This document shows, piece after piece, positions 8,358-16,257 of a DNA stretch of 64,000 nt. The stretch spans positions 184,960 through 248,959 of the forward strand of contig NZ_AEYE02000004.1 in the NCBI RefSeq assembly GCF_000298315.2. Reading direction: 5' to 3'. Origin of the DNA: Rhizobium grahamii CCGE 502 (GTDB taxonomy: Bacteria > Pseudomonadota > Alphaproteobacteria > Rhizobiales > Rhizobiaceae). The notes below the pieces were generated by a model, which was not told the origin of the DNA, ran no database searches, and saw nothing but the letters and a program-made list of their open reading frames with translations. The translations under genes and the position numbers were made by a program. How positions within the stretch are numbered: the first letter of the stretch is position 1; the number at the start of each line of letters is the position of its first letter.

Positions 8358-8858
8358 TCATTTCAAAAACATTGCGGTTCTCAACGCCTCATTTTCCGCT
8401 TTGATGCGGACGTAGAGTACCGCCGCGTTCAGCGCCGAAAATATCGCGGCGTAAACGGGCATCCCAAAGGCCAGGGGCAGGACGGCGATCTCGCCGGTGA
8501 CGACCGCATAATTCGGATGCGTCATGAACCGGTACGGTCCACTGCTGACGAGGGGAGCGCCGGGCAGCACGATGATGCGTGTCGTCCACCGGCCCTTGAG
8601 CGTCCCGATGACCCAGAGACGACCCGCCTGCAAAACCACGAAAACGGCCAACCACACTGGGTCGATCGGGCGACCAATTGCCAGCAGCCACAATCCGCCA
8701 ATCCAGCAGCTGTGCAGCGCCACCATGTAGCGATAGTGCTCCGGCGCGACCTCCTTCGCGCCGCTGTCTAAAAGTGCCCGCGTATTGCGGCGGGCGAGAA
8801 CGAGTTCCGCGAGGCGCTGGGCCGTCACGAAGGCGAGGAGGGCAATAGAGGGCCACAT
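8358..8858 (-). CDS. Isoprenylcysteine carboxyl methyltransferase (ICMT)-family membrane methyltransferase
   Basis: A 166-residue integral membrane protein with four or five hydrophobic segments. The conserved ICMT-like block is SSGPYRFMTHPNYAVVTGEI near residues 105-125, where His-Pro-Asn-Tyr binds S-adenosylmethionine, and the E-N-E near the C-terminus (IKAENEAL) also fits. Homologues paired with type III polyketide synthases (BpsB/SrsB type) O-methylate alkylpyrones or alkylresorcinols. Here its ATG overlaps the polyketide synthase stop by one base (TAATG), so the two are translationally coupled. Acting on the synthase product is inferred from that pairing. Confidence 0.82.
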   Translation of the reverse strand: MWPSIALLAFVTAQRLAELVLARRNTRALLDSGAKEVAPEHYRYMVALHSCWIGGLWLLAIGRPIDPVWLAVFVVLQAGRLWVIGTLKGRWTTRIIVLPGAPLVSSGPYRFMTHPNYAVVTGEIAVLPLAFGMPVYAAIFSALNAAVLYVRIKAENEALRTAMFLK

Positions 8859-9910
8859 TACGCGACTCTCTTTAACGTTACGCAGCTCGCCGTAAAGCCT
8901 GGCCCCATCGCGACCATGGCGCTACGTGGCGGCAATCCCGCCTTCAAGACGCGCTCCAGCACGAAAAGGATCGTCGGCGAGGACATGTTGCCATATTCGG
9001 CAAGTACGGCGCGCTCATGATCCAGTTTTCCTGCGTCGAGTGACAGCGCGCTTTCCAGGGCTGTCAGCACTCTCGCGCCGCCGGGGTGACAGATGAAGCG
9101 ATCGATATCGCGCCGGGAAAGGCCGTTACGCGCCAGTATTCCGTCGACGGCTGGGCCGAGTTCAGCCTCGGCAAAGGGCGGCAGCGACTGGGCGAGAACC
9201 ACGCCAAAGCCGGTATCGTCGATCTTCCAGCCCATGATGCCCAGCGTATCGGGGAAGAGGTGCTCGCCCGTCGACTCGACCTCAGCCTTGCCATGCGGCC
9301 CCGCCCGGAGAACGCAGGCCGCCGCGCCATCGCCGAAAAGCGCCGTGGCGATGATGTTGGCGCGTGTCAGTTCGTCGAGCCGGAATGCGAGCGTGCAAAG
9401 CTCTATTGTCACGAAAAGCACTGTCGATCCGGGCCGCTCGCGGGCAAAGCGCGAAGCAATGGCGAAGCCCGAAACACCCGCAGCGCAGCCGAGCCCGAAA
9501 ACCGGAACACGTTCGATATCCGAGCGAAAGCCTATTTTTTGCGCGAGCTGTGCATCAAGGCTCGGTGTCGCGATCCCAGTGGATGAGACGGTGACGATGC
9601 AGTCGACGTCACGCCCCTGCAGTCCCACCTGCTTCAGCGCGTTGGTGGCGGTTTCGAAGAACAGGCTGCGTGCCACCTCGCCATATGCTTCCATCCGGTC
9701 CTGCCAGCCGTGCGGTTCGATGAACCACTCCAGTGGACGCGCGGCATAGCGCTTCTGGATGCCGGAATTTTCGAAGACACTTGCAAGATGAGAGAAATCC
9801 TTGAATCGGGACGAAAACAGCCGGGCGGACGTCTCCGCTGCTTCCTTCTGGGTAATGACATGCTCTGGCGTCGCGACGGCAAGACTCAACAGTTTTACGG
9901 TATCACTCAC
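8858..9910 (-). CDS. Type III polyketide synthase (chalcone/alkylpyrone/alkylresorcinol synthase family)
   Basis: A 350-residue thiolase-fold enzyme. The full catalytic triad is visible: Cys142 in GLGCAAGVSG, His275 in FICHPGGARV, and Asn308 in EYGNMSSPT. The GFGVVLAQSLP and GPGFTASC segments are also family-typical. Such enzymes extend an acyl starter with malonyl-CoA and cyclise the chain to pyrones or resorcinols. Bacterial members of this length commonly use fatty acyl starters and make phenolic lipids. The starter cannot be read from sequence. It leads the minus-strand set with an ICMT-like methyltransferase and a flavoprotein, and is divergent from the TPR gene at 10075. Confidence 0.88.
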   Translation of the reverse strand: MSDTVKLLSLAVATPEHVITQKEAAETSARLFSSRFKDFSHLASVFENSGIQKRYAARPLEWFIEPHGWQDRMEAYGEVARSLFFETATNALKQVGLQGRDVDCIVTVSSTGIATPSLDAQLAQKIGFRSDIERVPVFGLGCAAGVSGFAIASRFARERPGSTVLFVTIELCTLAFRLDELTRANIIATALFGDGAAACVLRAGPHGKAEVESTGEHLFPDTLGIMGWKIDDTGFGVVLAQSLPPFAEAELGPAVDGILARNGLSRRDIDRFICHPGGARVLTALESALSLDAGKLDHERAVLAEYGNMSSPTILFVLERVLKAGLPPRSAMVAMGPGFTASCVTLKRVA

Positions 9911-9960
9911 GGAATGCTCCTTCTGGCCGGCGCGTGAGCGACTAACACCTCAGCTTCGCA

Positions 9961-10019
9961 TTTATTCGCCGGCGGTGCAGCGCAGCGCTCCAAAAAAGAA
10001 GAACAAGCTATCGAATAAA
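9961..10019. promoter_or_regulatory. Widely spaced inverted repeat between the polyketide synthase and TPR genes
   Basis: TTTATTCG (9961-9968) and CGAATAAA (10012-10019) are perfect inverted repeats 43 bases apart, centred in the 164-base divergent intergenic region. They could be half-sites for one regulator serving both promoters. No -35/-10 pair is clear. Confidence 0.3.
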
Positions 10020-10074
10020 CTGCCATTCAACAGTGTTCACTCGCCGCCAACGTCATTTTCCTAGGAGATATCCC

Positions 10075-10662
10075 ATGACGATCGCGACTGTTCGTATTGC
10101 TTCCATCCTAGTCGGCGGCTGCATTGCCGCCTTCGCGCTATCCGCTCCCGCCTTTGCAGTGGGCGGCGGTGGCAGCGGCGCTGGTGGCGGCAGCGGTGCC
10201 AGTGGCACGGGCGGCAACAGCGGCACCATGCCGACCTGCAAGAAGGGCCAGATGTATGACAAGAAAACAAGGAGATGCGTCAAGCAGAGCAGCGCCAACG
10301 TGACGGAGGAAAACCGCACGGATTACGCCTACTCGCTTGCAAAGGCTGGCCGCTACGAAGAAGCGATTGCCATGCTCGATACGCTGAAGGATCCGAACAC
10401 GGCTGAAGCCCTGAACTATCGCGGCTACGCCACCCGCAAGCTCGGCCGCACGGACGAAGGTATTTCCTACTACCTTAAGTCCGTCGAGATCGATCCGAAA
10501 TATGCACAGGTTCGCGAATATCTCGGCGAAGCCTACGTGGTTAAGGGTCGCCTCGACCTCGCCAACGAACAGCTCGAGGTGATCAAGACGCTCTGCGGCG
10601 GCACCGAGTGCGAGGAATACGAGGACCTCCACGAAGCAATCATGAAGCCCTCCAAGATGTGA
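10075..10662 (+). CDS. Exported tetratricopeptide-repeat protein
   Basis: A 195-residue secreted protein of unknown function. The start at 10075 follows a good AGGAGAT site and gives a signal peptide (hydrophobic core SILVGGCIAAFALSA, cleavage near AFA). Next is a Gly/Ser-rich linker of about 25 residues, a small two-Cys segment (TCKKGQMYDKKTRRCV), and two or three TPR helices, for example YAYSLAKAGRYEEAIAMLD and YAQVREYLGEAYVVKGRLD. A second Cys pair is near TLCGGTECEEY. TPR proteins act as scaffolds; a periplasmic location is likely. It lies 139 bases upstream of the ECF sigma gene. Confidence 0.8.
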   Translation: MTIATVRIASILVGGCIAAFALSAPAFAVGGGGSGAGGGSGASGTGGNSGTMPTCKKGQMYDKKTRRCVKQSSANVTEENRTDYAYSLAKAGRYEEAIAMLDTLKDPNTAEALNYRGYATRKLGRTDEGISYYLKSVEIDPKYAQVREYLGEAYVVKGRLDLANEQLEVIKTLCGGTECEEYEDLHEAIMKPSKM

Positions 10663-10801
10663 TTTCCGGCGACTGGACAGGAGCGCGCAATCACGGTTGA
10701 CAGGAACCCTCCAAATGCCGTTCGCGTACACCACATTTCCTGCCTATAGTCCTGCAACGCCAAAGCCGTCGGTACAACCGGCGGCTTTGGAAGGAAGAAT
10801 T

Positions 10802-11320
10802 GTGGCGGAGGCTGACATCGCAAGCGAAGCCGATATCAGAGGCGGCCTGGCGGACAATCTGTTGCGGCTGTGGCGCTATGGCCTTGTGCTTTCGCATCGC
10901 CGCGACGTTGCCGACGATCTCGTGCAGCAGACCTGTGTCCGCGCGCTTGAGCGTGTCGGGCAGTTCGAGGCGGGTACCCGGCTGGATCGCTGGTTGTTTT
11001 CCATCCTGCATTCCATCTGGCTGAATGAGATCCGGTCGCAACGAGTGCGCCTTGGTCGGGGCTTCGTTGATGCCGACGAGGCCTTGGTCGTCGATGGCGC
11101 CCGCGAAACGGAAACACATGTTATGGCGAACCAGGTTCTGCGGCTGGTCAATACGCTGCCGGACGCGCAGCGGGCAGCCGTCTTCCTCGCTTACGTAGAA
11201 GGCCTTTCCTACAAGGAGGTAGCAGACGTATTGGACATCCCTATCGGAACGGTGATGAGCCGCCTTGCGGCCGCGCGTGCCAAGATCGCCGCCAGCGTAT
11301 CGGGGGGAGGCGCCACATGA
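10802..11320 (+). CDS. ECF-subfamily RNA polymerase sigma factor
   Basis: A 172-residue sigma-70 family protein of the extracytoplasmic-function type. Region 2 includes VADDLVQQTCVRALERV and RLDRWLFSILHSIWLNEIRS. Region 4 has FLAYVEGLSYKEVADVLDIP followed by GTVMSRLAAARAKI, the DNA-binding helix-turn-helix. The GTG at 10802 is preferred because GGAAGGAAG precedes it at the right distance and the product then has normal ECF length. In-frame TTG (10697) and ATG (10715) starts would add a low-complexity tail. It overlaps the anti-sigma gene by 4 bases, so the two form a regulatory pair. The target regulon cannot be read here. Confidence 0.88.
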   Translation: MAEADIASEADIRGGLADNLLRLWRYGLVLSHRRDVADDLVQQTCVRALERVGQFEAGTRLDRWLFSILHSIWLNEIRSQRVRLGRGFVDADEALVVDGARETETHVMANQVLRLVNTLPDAQRAAVFLAYVEGLSYKEVADVLDIPIGTVMSRLAAARAKIAASVSGGGAT

Positions 11321-12108
11321 ACGACAAGAACAAAATCCCCTCCGATGAGGAATTGACGGCCTATATCGACGGTGAGCTGTCGAATGCCGAGGTATCGCGC
11401 ATCGAGGCGGTTCTTGGCTCTGACGAGCATGCGGCCGCAAGGCTGGCGTTCCTGTCGCAGAGCAGCCTGTCATTCCAGCAGGCCTTCGAGCCATTACTGT
11501 CCGCGGCACCGAAGGCGAGGCTCGATGCGATGCTGGGCATTCTGCCGGCCGAGGCAAGGCCGGTTCCGGCGCGCTCCAATCGCCGCGGCTTCCTGGCTGC
11601 GCTTGCCGCCTGCCTGGTCGCGGGTATTGTGGCCGACCGGGCCGTCATCGGCATTCGCAACCGCGTTCACGCACCCGACGAAAGCAATGAATGGCGGGCC
11701 GTGGTCGCCGAATACATCGCTCTCTATACGCCAGACACCCTGGCCGGGCCGTCGCCATCCGGCGAAGCGCAGGTCGCCCAACTCGCGCGCCTCGACGACA
11801 AGCTTGGCCTCTCGTTGTCCCCTGAAGCCGTGTCGTTGCCGGGCATCGAGTTCAAGCGTGCGCAGATGCTGCAGTATGACGAAAAGCCGCTCGCGCAGAT
11901 TGCCTATCTCGATCCCGAGACCGGACCGCTGGCGCTTTGCATCGTTCGCTCCGATGTCGGCATGAAGGAGCCTGACGTCGAAGGCCGAAATGGCATGAAC
12001 GTCGTTTACTGGTCGAACGCAACTAACGCCTTCATGTTGATCGGCCGCATCCCGATCGATCGGATGCAGGAGTTGGCGGATGGTGTCAGGGCAAGGATAT
12101 CGGCGTAG
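11317..12108 (+). CDS. Membrane-anchored anti-sigma factor
   Basis: A 263-residue single-pass membrane protein paired with the ECF sigma factor. The N-terminal cytoplasmic part starts with the anti-sigma signature PSDEELTAYIDGELS. A hydrophobic segment (GFLAALAACLVAGIVADRAV, about residues 89-108) follows a basic SNRR stop-transfer patch. The remaining 150 residues are predicted periplasmic and would be the sensory domain. No zinc-binding HxxxCxxC motif is present, so it is not a ZAS-type redox anti-sigma factor. It starts inside the sigma stop (ATGA), giving coupled translation. Similar proteins are called transmembrane transcriptional regulators. Confidence 0.82.
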   Translation: MNDKNKIPSDEELTAYIDGELSNAEVSRIEAVLGSDEHAAARLAFLSQSSLSFQQAFEPLLSAAPKARLDAMLGILPAEARPVPARSNRRGFLAALAACLVAGIVADRAVIGIRNRVHAPDESNEWRAVVAEYIALYTPDTLAGPSPSGEAQVAQLARLDDKLGLSLSPEAVSLPGIEFKRAQMLQYDEKPLAQIAYLDPETGPLALCIVRSDVGMKEPDVEGRNGMNVVYWSNATNAFMLIGRIPIDRMQELADGVRARISA

Positions 12109-12243
12109 TCTCGGTCGGGTGTGGTCGAGTGGGCATCGGTTGGACCTTTTGCCAGGCTCTCCTCGTCTGCGCGAAGCCAGGACACTGTCTTCCAGACAAA
12201 GGCAATTCCATTGCCTGCATGCGATCCAGAAGACATATGATGG

Positions 12244-14457
12244 CTATGCGGTCAGCATATCTTCGATCCGGATCGGCAGAGTCCGCACGCGTTTACCTGT
12301 CGCATGGAAGATTGCGTTTGCGATCGCTGGAGCGGTGCCGACGAGTGCTATCTCGCCCAGGCCCTTCACGCCGAGCGGGTTGACGTGAGGGTCGATCTCC
12401 TCGACGAAGTGTGCCTCCAGCGCCGGGATGTCGAGGTTCACCGGCATCAGATAGTCGGCCATGTGAGCGTTGACCGGGCGGCCATCGCGCGGATCGAGTG
12501 CCGTCTGCTCCATAAGCGCCATCCCCATGCCGCCAATCATCCCGCCGGTGCACTGACTGCGGGCGAGAAGAGGATTGACGACGCGACCGATCCCATAGGC
12601 ACCAACGATGCGGCGGACGGTGATCGTGCCCACATCCGGATCGATGGCGACCTCCGCAAATACAGCTCCGAAGGAGTGCATCGAATATCGCTCCGCCACG
12701 CTCGGATCGCGCTGCGCGGATCCACTGGCTTCGATCGGACCGCGGTTGGCGACAACAATGTCCTGATAAGAAATGCCCAATGACGCTTCGCCGCGGCGTC
12801 GAAGCGTGCCTTCGCGCCATTCAAAATCTTCTATCGACGTTCCCGAAACCGGCAAGTTGGCGCTTGTGGTTGCAAGCCGAGCCGCTTCTGCCTGCACCTC
12901 GAGACAGGCGGCACGGATTGCCGACCCGACCGATGCCATCGTCCAGGAGCCACCGTGCGAGGGTGTTTGCGGATAGTCCGACCTTCCAAGTTTGAAACGG
13001 ATTCGCTCCAACGGGAGGCCGAGGAATTCCGCCGCCACCTGGCTCATGGAAGTATAGGTTCCTGGGCCCATGTCGCTTGCGGCTGCCTCTACCTCGGCCG
13101 TTCCGTCCGCAAGCAATCGCACTCTCGCGTTCGCTGGTGCATGGAAGGCCGGATAGGTCGCGCTGGCCGTTCCCATGCCGATAAGAAGACGCCCGTCGCG
13201 CATGGAGCGCGGTTGGGCGGTTCGTCGCTTCCAGCCAAAACGCTCGGCGCCGAGGTCGTAACATTGGATGAGCGACCTGCTGGAGAACGGCTTGTTTTCA
13301 CCTTCATCGATATCAGGTTCATTACGACGCCTCAGCTCGATGGGGTCGATGCCGAGTTTGTAGGACAATTCGTCGATGGCGCTTTCGAGCGCAAAGATGC
13401 CGCTCGCCTCGCCGGGACCGCGCATATGATTTGGCGTGCTCGTGTCGAGCTGCGCCAAGCGGTAGCGGGTCTGGACGTTGGGGCAGGAATACAAGTAGTC
13501 GGTGACCGAGGTCAGCGCCTCCGTGAATTGCTCATAGCGGCTCGTTTCTCCCGTACCCTCATGGATCACAGCGGTAAGCCTGCCCTCTGACGTAGCACCG
13601 AGCGCAACCCTCTGAAGGGTGCGTGGCCTGTGACCGGTCGTGAAGAACATCTGCTTGCGGGTGAGCACCAGCTTGACTGGCCGTCGGATCTGGCGCGCCG
13701 CAAGTGCTGCCAGCGTAACGTGCGGCCACGTCCTGAGGCTGGTCCCGAAGGCGCCCCCGATAAAGGGACAGACGACTTCTACATTCTCCAGGGGCACGCC
13801 GAATACGGCCGCGATTTCGGCTTGCTCATTGACCAGATACTGGCTCTTGCTCCACAGGGTCACACGGTCGCCGCTCCAGGATGCGACCGTTGCATGCGGC
13901 TCCATTGGATTGTGGTTTTCACGCGCAATATTGTAGGTCTCGTCGATCACGACAGGCGCTTCGGCGACTGCCTTATCGGCATCCCCTCGTGATCTGTCGA
14001 CGCTACCCGCTTCCGGAATGATGCGCTCAACCATCTGATCCGTCGGGTCCGTGAGCGGCTGCTGGGCTTCATAGGAAATACGCAGTTCTGCGGCAGCCCG
14101 CTCGGCATGATCGATGCTGTCCGCAACGACCACCGCGACGGGCTGGCCGTAGAAGCGCACCTTGTCGTCCTGGAGGACATGAAGGCGCTCTCCCGACGCC
14201 GGATCGATGATGGCCCTGTGCGGCAGATAAGGCAGCCGTTCGGCGTTACGATGGCTGATGACGGCGATGACGCCCGGCATCTTCTCGGCGGAAGTGCTGT
14301 CGATATCGGTGACCGTACCGAGGCCGATCGTGGAACTGACGATGACGGCGTAGGCTTGGCCCGGTTGATTGAAGTCGGCCGCGTATCGGGCGCCACCCGT
14401 CACCTTCTGCGGGCCGTCGACTCGTGTTCTGGCTGTGCCGATGAGATTGGTTGTCAT
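12244..14457 (-). CDS. paoC: Periplasmic aldehyde oxidoreductase, molybdenum-cofactor subunit (PaoC-like)
   Basis: A 737-residue large subunit of the xanthine dehydrogenase/aldehyde oxidase family. It carries the molybdopterin-cytosine-dinucleotide site that hydroxylates aldehydes to acids. Order of blocks: N-terminal a/b hammerhead (RVDGPQKVTGGARYAADF), GGAFGTSLRTWPH, RGPGEASGIFALES, and the C-terminal catalytic glutamate in VKGLGEIALVGTAPAIANA. Length matches E. coli PaoC/YagR. No signal peptide is present; export would depend on the Tat signal of the small subunit. Last gene of paoABC, overlapping paoB by 4 bases. Confidence 0.88.
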   Translation of the reverse strand: MTTNLIGTARTRVDGPQKVTGGARYAADFNQPGQAYAVIVSSTIGLGTVTDIDSTSAEKMPGVIAVISHRNAERLPYLPHRAIIDPASGERLHVLQDDKVRFYGQPVAVVVADSIDHAERAAAELRISYEAQQPLTDPTDQMVERIIPEAGSVDRSRGDADKAVAEAPVVIDETYNIARENHNPMEPHATVASWSGDRVTLWSKSQYLVNEQAEIAAVFGVPLENVEVVCPFIGGAFGTSLRTWPHVTLAALAARQIRRPVKLVLTRKQMFFTTGHRPRTLQRVALGATSEGRLTAVIHEGTGETSRYEQFTEALTSVTDYLYSCPNVQTRYRLAQLDTSTPNHMRGPGEASGIFALESAIDELSYKLGIDPIELRRRNEPDIDEGENKPFSSRSLIQCYDLGAERFGWKRRTAQPRSMRDGRLLIGMGTASATYPAFHAPANARVRLLADGTAEVEAAASDMGPGTYTSMSQVAAEFLGLPLERIRFKLGRSDYPQTPSHGGSWTMASVGSAIRAACLEVQAEAARLATTSANLPVSGTSIEDFEWREGTLRRRGEASLGISYQDIVVANRGPIEASGSAQRDPSVAERYSMHSFGAVFAEVAIDPDVGTITVRRIVGAYGIGRVVNPLLARSQCTGGMIGGMGMALMEQTALDPRDGRPVNAHMADYLMPVNLDIPALEAHFVEEIDPHVNPLGVKGLGEIALVGTAPAIANAIFHATGKRVRTLPIRIEDMLTA

Positions 14458-15431
14458 GCGACTTCTCCTGCCATCTCGAGGGCACGGACAATGGTCCGCG
14501 GCAGTAGCTCGACCTTGTAGTGGTTATGGCTTAACGGACGGGCACCGTCGGTCGCCAGATGGGCGGCAGCCTCGAAGCTTGCGCGATCTGCGGCCTTGCC
14601 GGCAAGGGCCGCCTCGCAGGCTCGCAGACGCCAGGGCTTGGTGCCGACCCCGCCCACAGCGATACGAGCGGCGCGGATCAGCCCGTTGTCGACATCGAGC
14701 GCGACTGCCGCCGAAACAAGCGCGAACTCATAGGAAGCCCGGTCGCGTACCTTGAGATAGCGTGCACGTCGGCTGTGAGGTCCACCGGGGACGCGGATCT
14801 CCAGGATCAACTCGGCCGGAAGGAGCGTATGCTCCAGATGCGGAGTGTTCCCGGGCAACCGGAAGAGGTCTTCGACGGGGAAACTGCGCTCGCCTTGCGG
14901 ACCCCTCACCCGCATTGTCGCGCCGAGTGCGACGAGCGCGACCGCGACATCCGAGGGATGTGTCGCGACGCAATGATCGCTGGTGCCAAGGATCGCGTTG
15001 CCGGCATTGAGGCCGTCGATCGCGGCACAACCGGAGCCGGGAGCCCGCTTGTTGCAGGCAGAGTCAAGCATCCGGAAATAAGGACAGCGGCATCGCTGCA
15101 GCAGATTGCCACCCATCGAAGCCATATTCCGCAATTGTGGGGAAGCGCCTTCGATCAGGCTTTCCGCGATCACCGGCTGCAGGCGCTGCACGTCCGGGTG
15201 GGTAGCAACGTCGGACATTCGGGCGAGCGCGCCAATAACCAGATCCTCACCATCCACTCGAATATCGCCCAAGGGGAGGGCGTTGATATCCACGAGTTGA
15301 TCCGGACGTTCGACCTCCTCGCGCATAAGATCGACGAGTGTCGTTCCGCCGGCGATGTAGCGCGCGCCGGCGGCTGCGGAGGCTATCGCGGCTTCGGTGT
15401 TATTTGCCTTTTCCAATACAAAGGGAAGCAT
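14454..15431 (-). CDS. paoB: Periplasmic aldehyde oxidoreductase, FAD subunit (PaoB-like)
   Basis: A 325-residue FAD_binding_5 subunit that passes electrons from the Mo site and Fe-S clusters to the acceptor. FAD motifs are YIAGGTTLVDLMREE near residue 30 and NMASMGGNLLQR near 105. A cysteine-rich insertion (RCRCPYF, then SACNKR and SGCAAIDG) matches the extra [4Fe-4S] cluster of PaoB-type subunits rather than ordinary CoxM proteins. That supports the Pao assignment for the operon. It starts 3 bases after the paoA stop and ends in a 4-base overlap with paoC. Confidence 0.87.
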   Translation of the reverse strand: MLPFVLEKANNTEAAIASAAAGARYIAGGTTLVDLMREEVERPDQLVDINALPLGDIRVDGEDLVIGALARMSDVATHPDVQRLQPVIAESLIEGASPQLRNMASMGGNLLQRCRCPYFRMLDSACNKRAPGSGCAAIDGLNAGNAILGTSDHCVATHPSDVAVALVALGATMRVRGPQGERSFPVEDLFRLPGNTPHLEHTLLPAELILEIRVPGGPHSRRARYLKVRDRASYEFALVSAAVALDVDNGLIRAARIAVGGVGTKPWRLRACEAALAGKAADRASFEAAAHLATDGARPLSHNHYKVELLPRTIVRALEMAGEVA

Positions 15432-15434
15432 CGT

Positions 15435-16076
15435 TCAGCTCCTTTCGGCCGCGTCGGCGATCGCGGCGACGATGCCTGGATAGGCGCCACAGCGACAGAT
15501 ATTCCCGCTCATCCAGAACCGGATATCCTCCGGCGACGCCGCATGGCCCTCGGCAATGCAGCCTAGTCCCGACATGATCTGGCCAGGCGTGCAGAACCCG
15601 CACTGCAGACCTTCATGCTCCACGAACGCCTGTTGCAGTGGATGAAGCTCGCCGTTCTTTTCGAGCCCTTCGATGGTTTGGATTTCGGCTCCGTCATGCA
15701 TGGACGCCAAGGTCAGACAGGAAACGATACGTCTGCCGTCGACGAGAATAGTGCATGCGCCGCAGGCGCCTTGGTTGCAGCCCTTCTTCGTGCCGGTGAG
15801 ATCAAGTGTTTCACGCAACACGTCGAGCAGGGATTGCCGGGAATCGACCTGAAGTTCTCTTGCCGTTCCGTTCACGACCAGCCGAACCGGCCCTGTCACG
15901 CCGCTGGTTGTCACGGTTGGCGGGGACGACTGCGCTTCAGCATGGGACATGGACGCGAGTGACACGACGCCTCCCGCCATCTGAAGAACCGTGCGGCGTG
16001 AAACCGATACCGAAGCTGCGGAAGCGTGTTCCTCCGGTTCAGCCTTATTTGACAATGTCTGGTTTTGATTGGTCAT
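15435..16076 (-). CDS. paoA: Periplasmic aldehyde oxidoreductase, [2Fe-2S] subunit with Tat signal (PaoA-like)
   Basis: A 213-residue small subunit. Residues about 25-48 form a twin-arginine signal (SRRTVLQMAGGVVSLASM), so the folded heterotrimer is probably exported to the periplasm. The first [2Fe-2S] site is CNQGACGACTILVDG with a further Cys at IVSCLTL; the second is CGFCTPGQ with CRCGAY. This is the normal layout for xanthine-dehydrogenase-family small subunits. AGGAGG lies 8 bases before the ATG. First gene of paoABC, with a 181-base regulatory gap behind it and an AraC regulator further upstream on the same strand. Confidence 0.89.
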   Translation of the reverse strand: MTNQNQTLSNKAEPEEHASAASVSVSRRTVLQMAGGVVSLASMSHAEAQSSPPTVTTSGVTGPVRLVVNGTARELQVDSRQSLLDVLRETLDLTGTKKGCNQGACGACTILVDGRRIVSCLTLASMHDGAEIQTIEGLEKNGELHPLQQAFVEHEGLQCGFCTPGQIMSGLGCIAEGHAASPEDIRFWMSGNICRCGAYPGIVAAIADAAERS

Positions 16077-16168
16077 CTTGGCCTCCTGACGCGGACCGCG
16101 TGCGAGGCTTGGCCAGTTAGCCAGCCCACCGCACCTTCACTCAACGCTATCTGCCGATCGCTCGCAGA

Positions 16169-16204
16169 CCAGTGCACAGAGTGCTGTTTTTTGTATGCCA
16201 GTGC
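16169..16204 (-). promoter_or_regulatory. Direct repeat in the paoABC promoter region
   Basis: CCAGTGC occurs at 16169-16175 and 16198-16204 on the plus strand, 29 bases apart, in the 181-base gap between the AraC gene and paoA. AraC-type activators bind paired direct repeats, so these are plausible half-sites for the neighbouring regulator. The repeats are short and could be chance. Confidence 0.3.
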
Positions 16205-16257
16205 TACCTTGCAATAAACCGCCGTGGCCCGACGGGACCGTGTCGGATGGCGCTTGC

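Noticed and set aside
10697-10801. Upstream TTG and ATG starts for the ECF sigma factor
   Set aside because: They lack ribosome sites and add a Pro/Thr-rich tail, while GTG at 10802 has GGAAGGAAG at the right distance and gives the normal ECF length.
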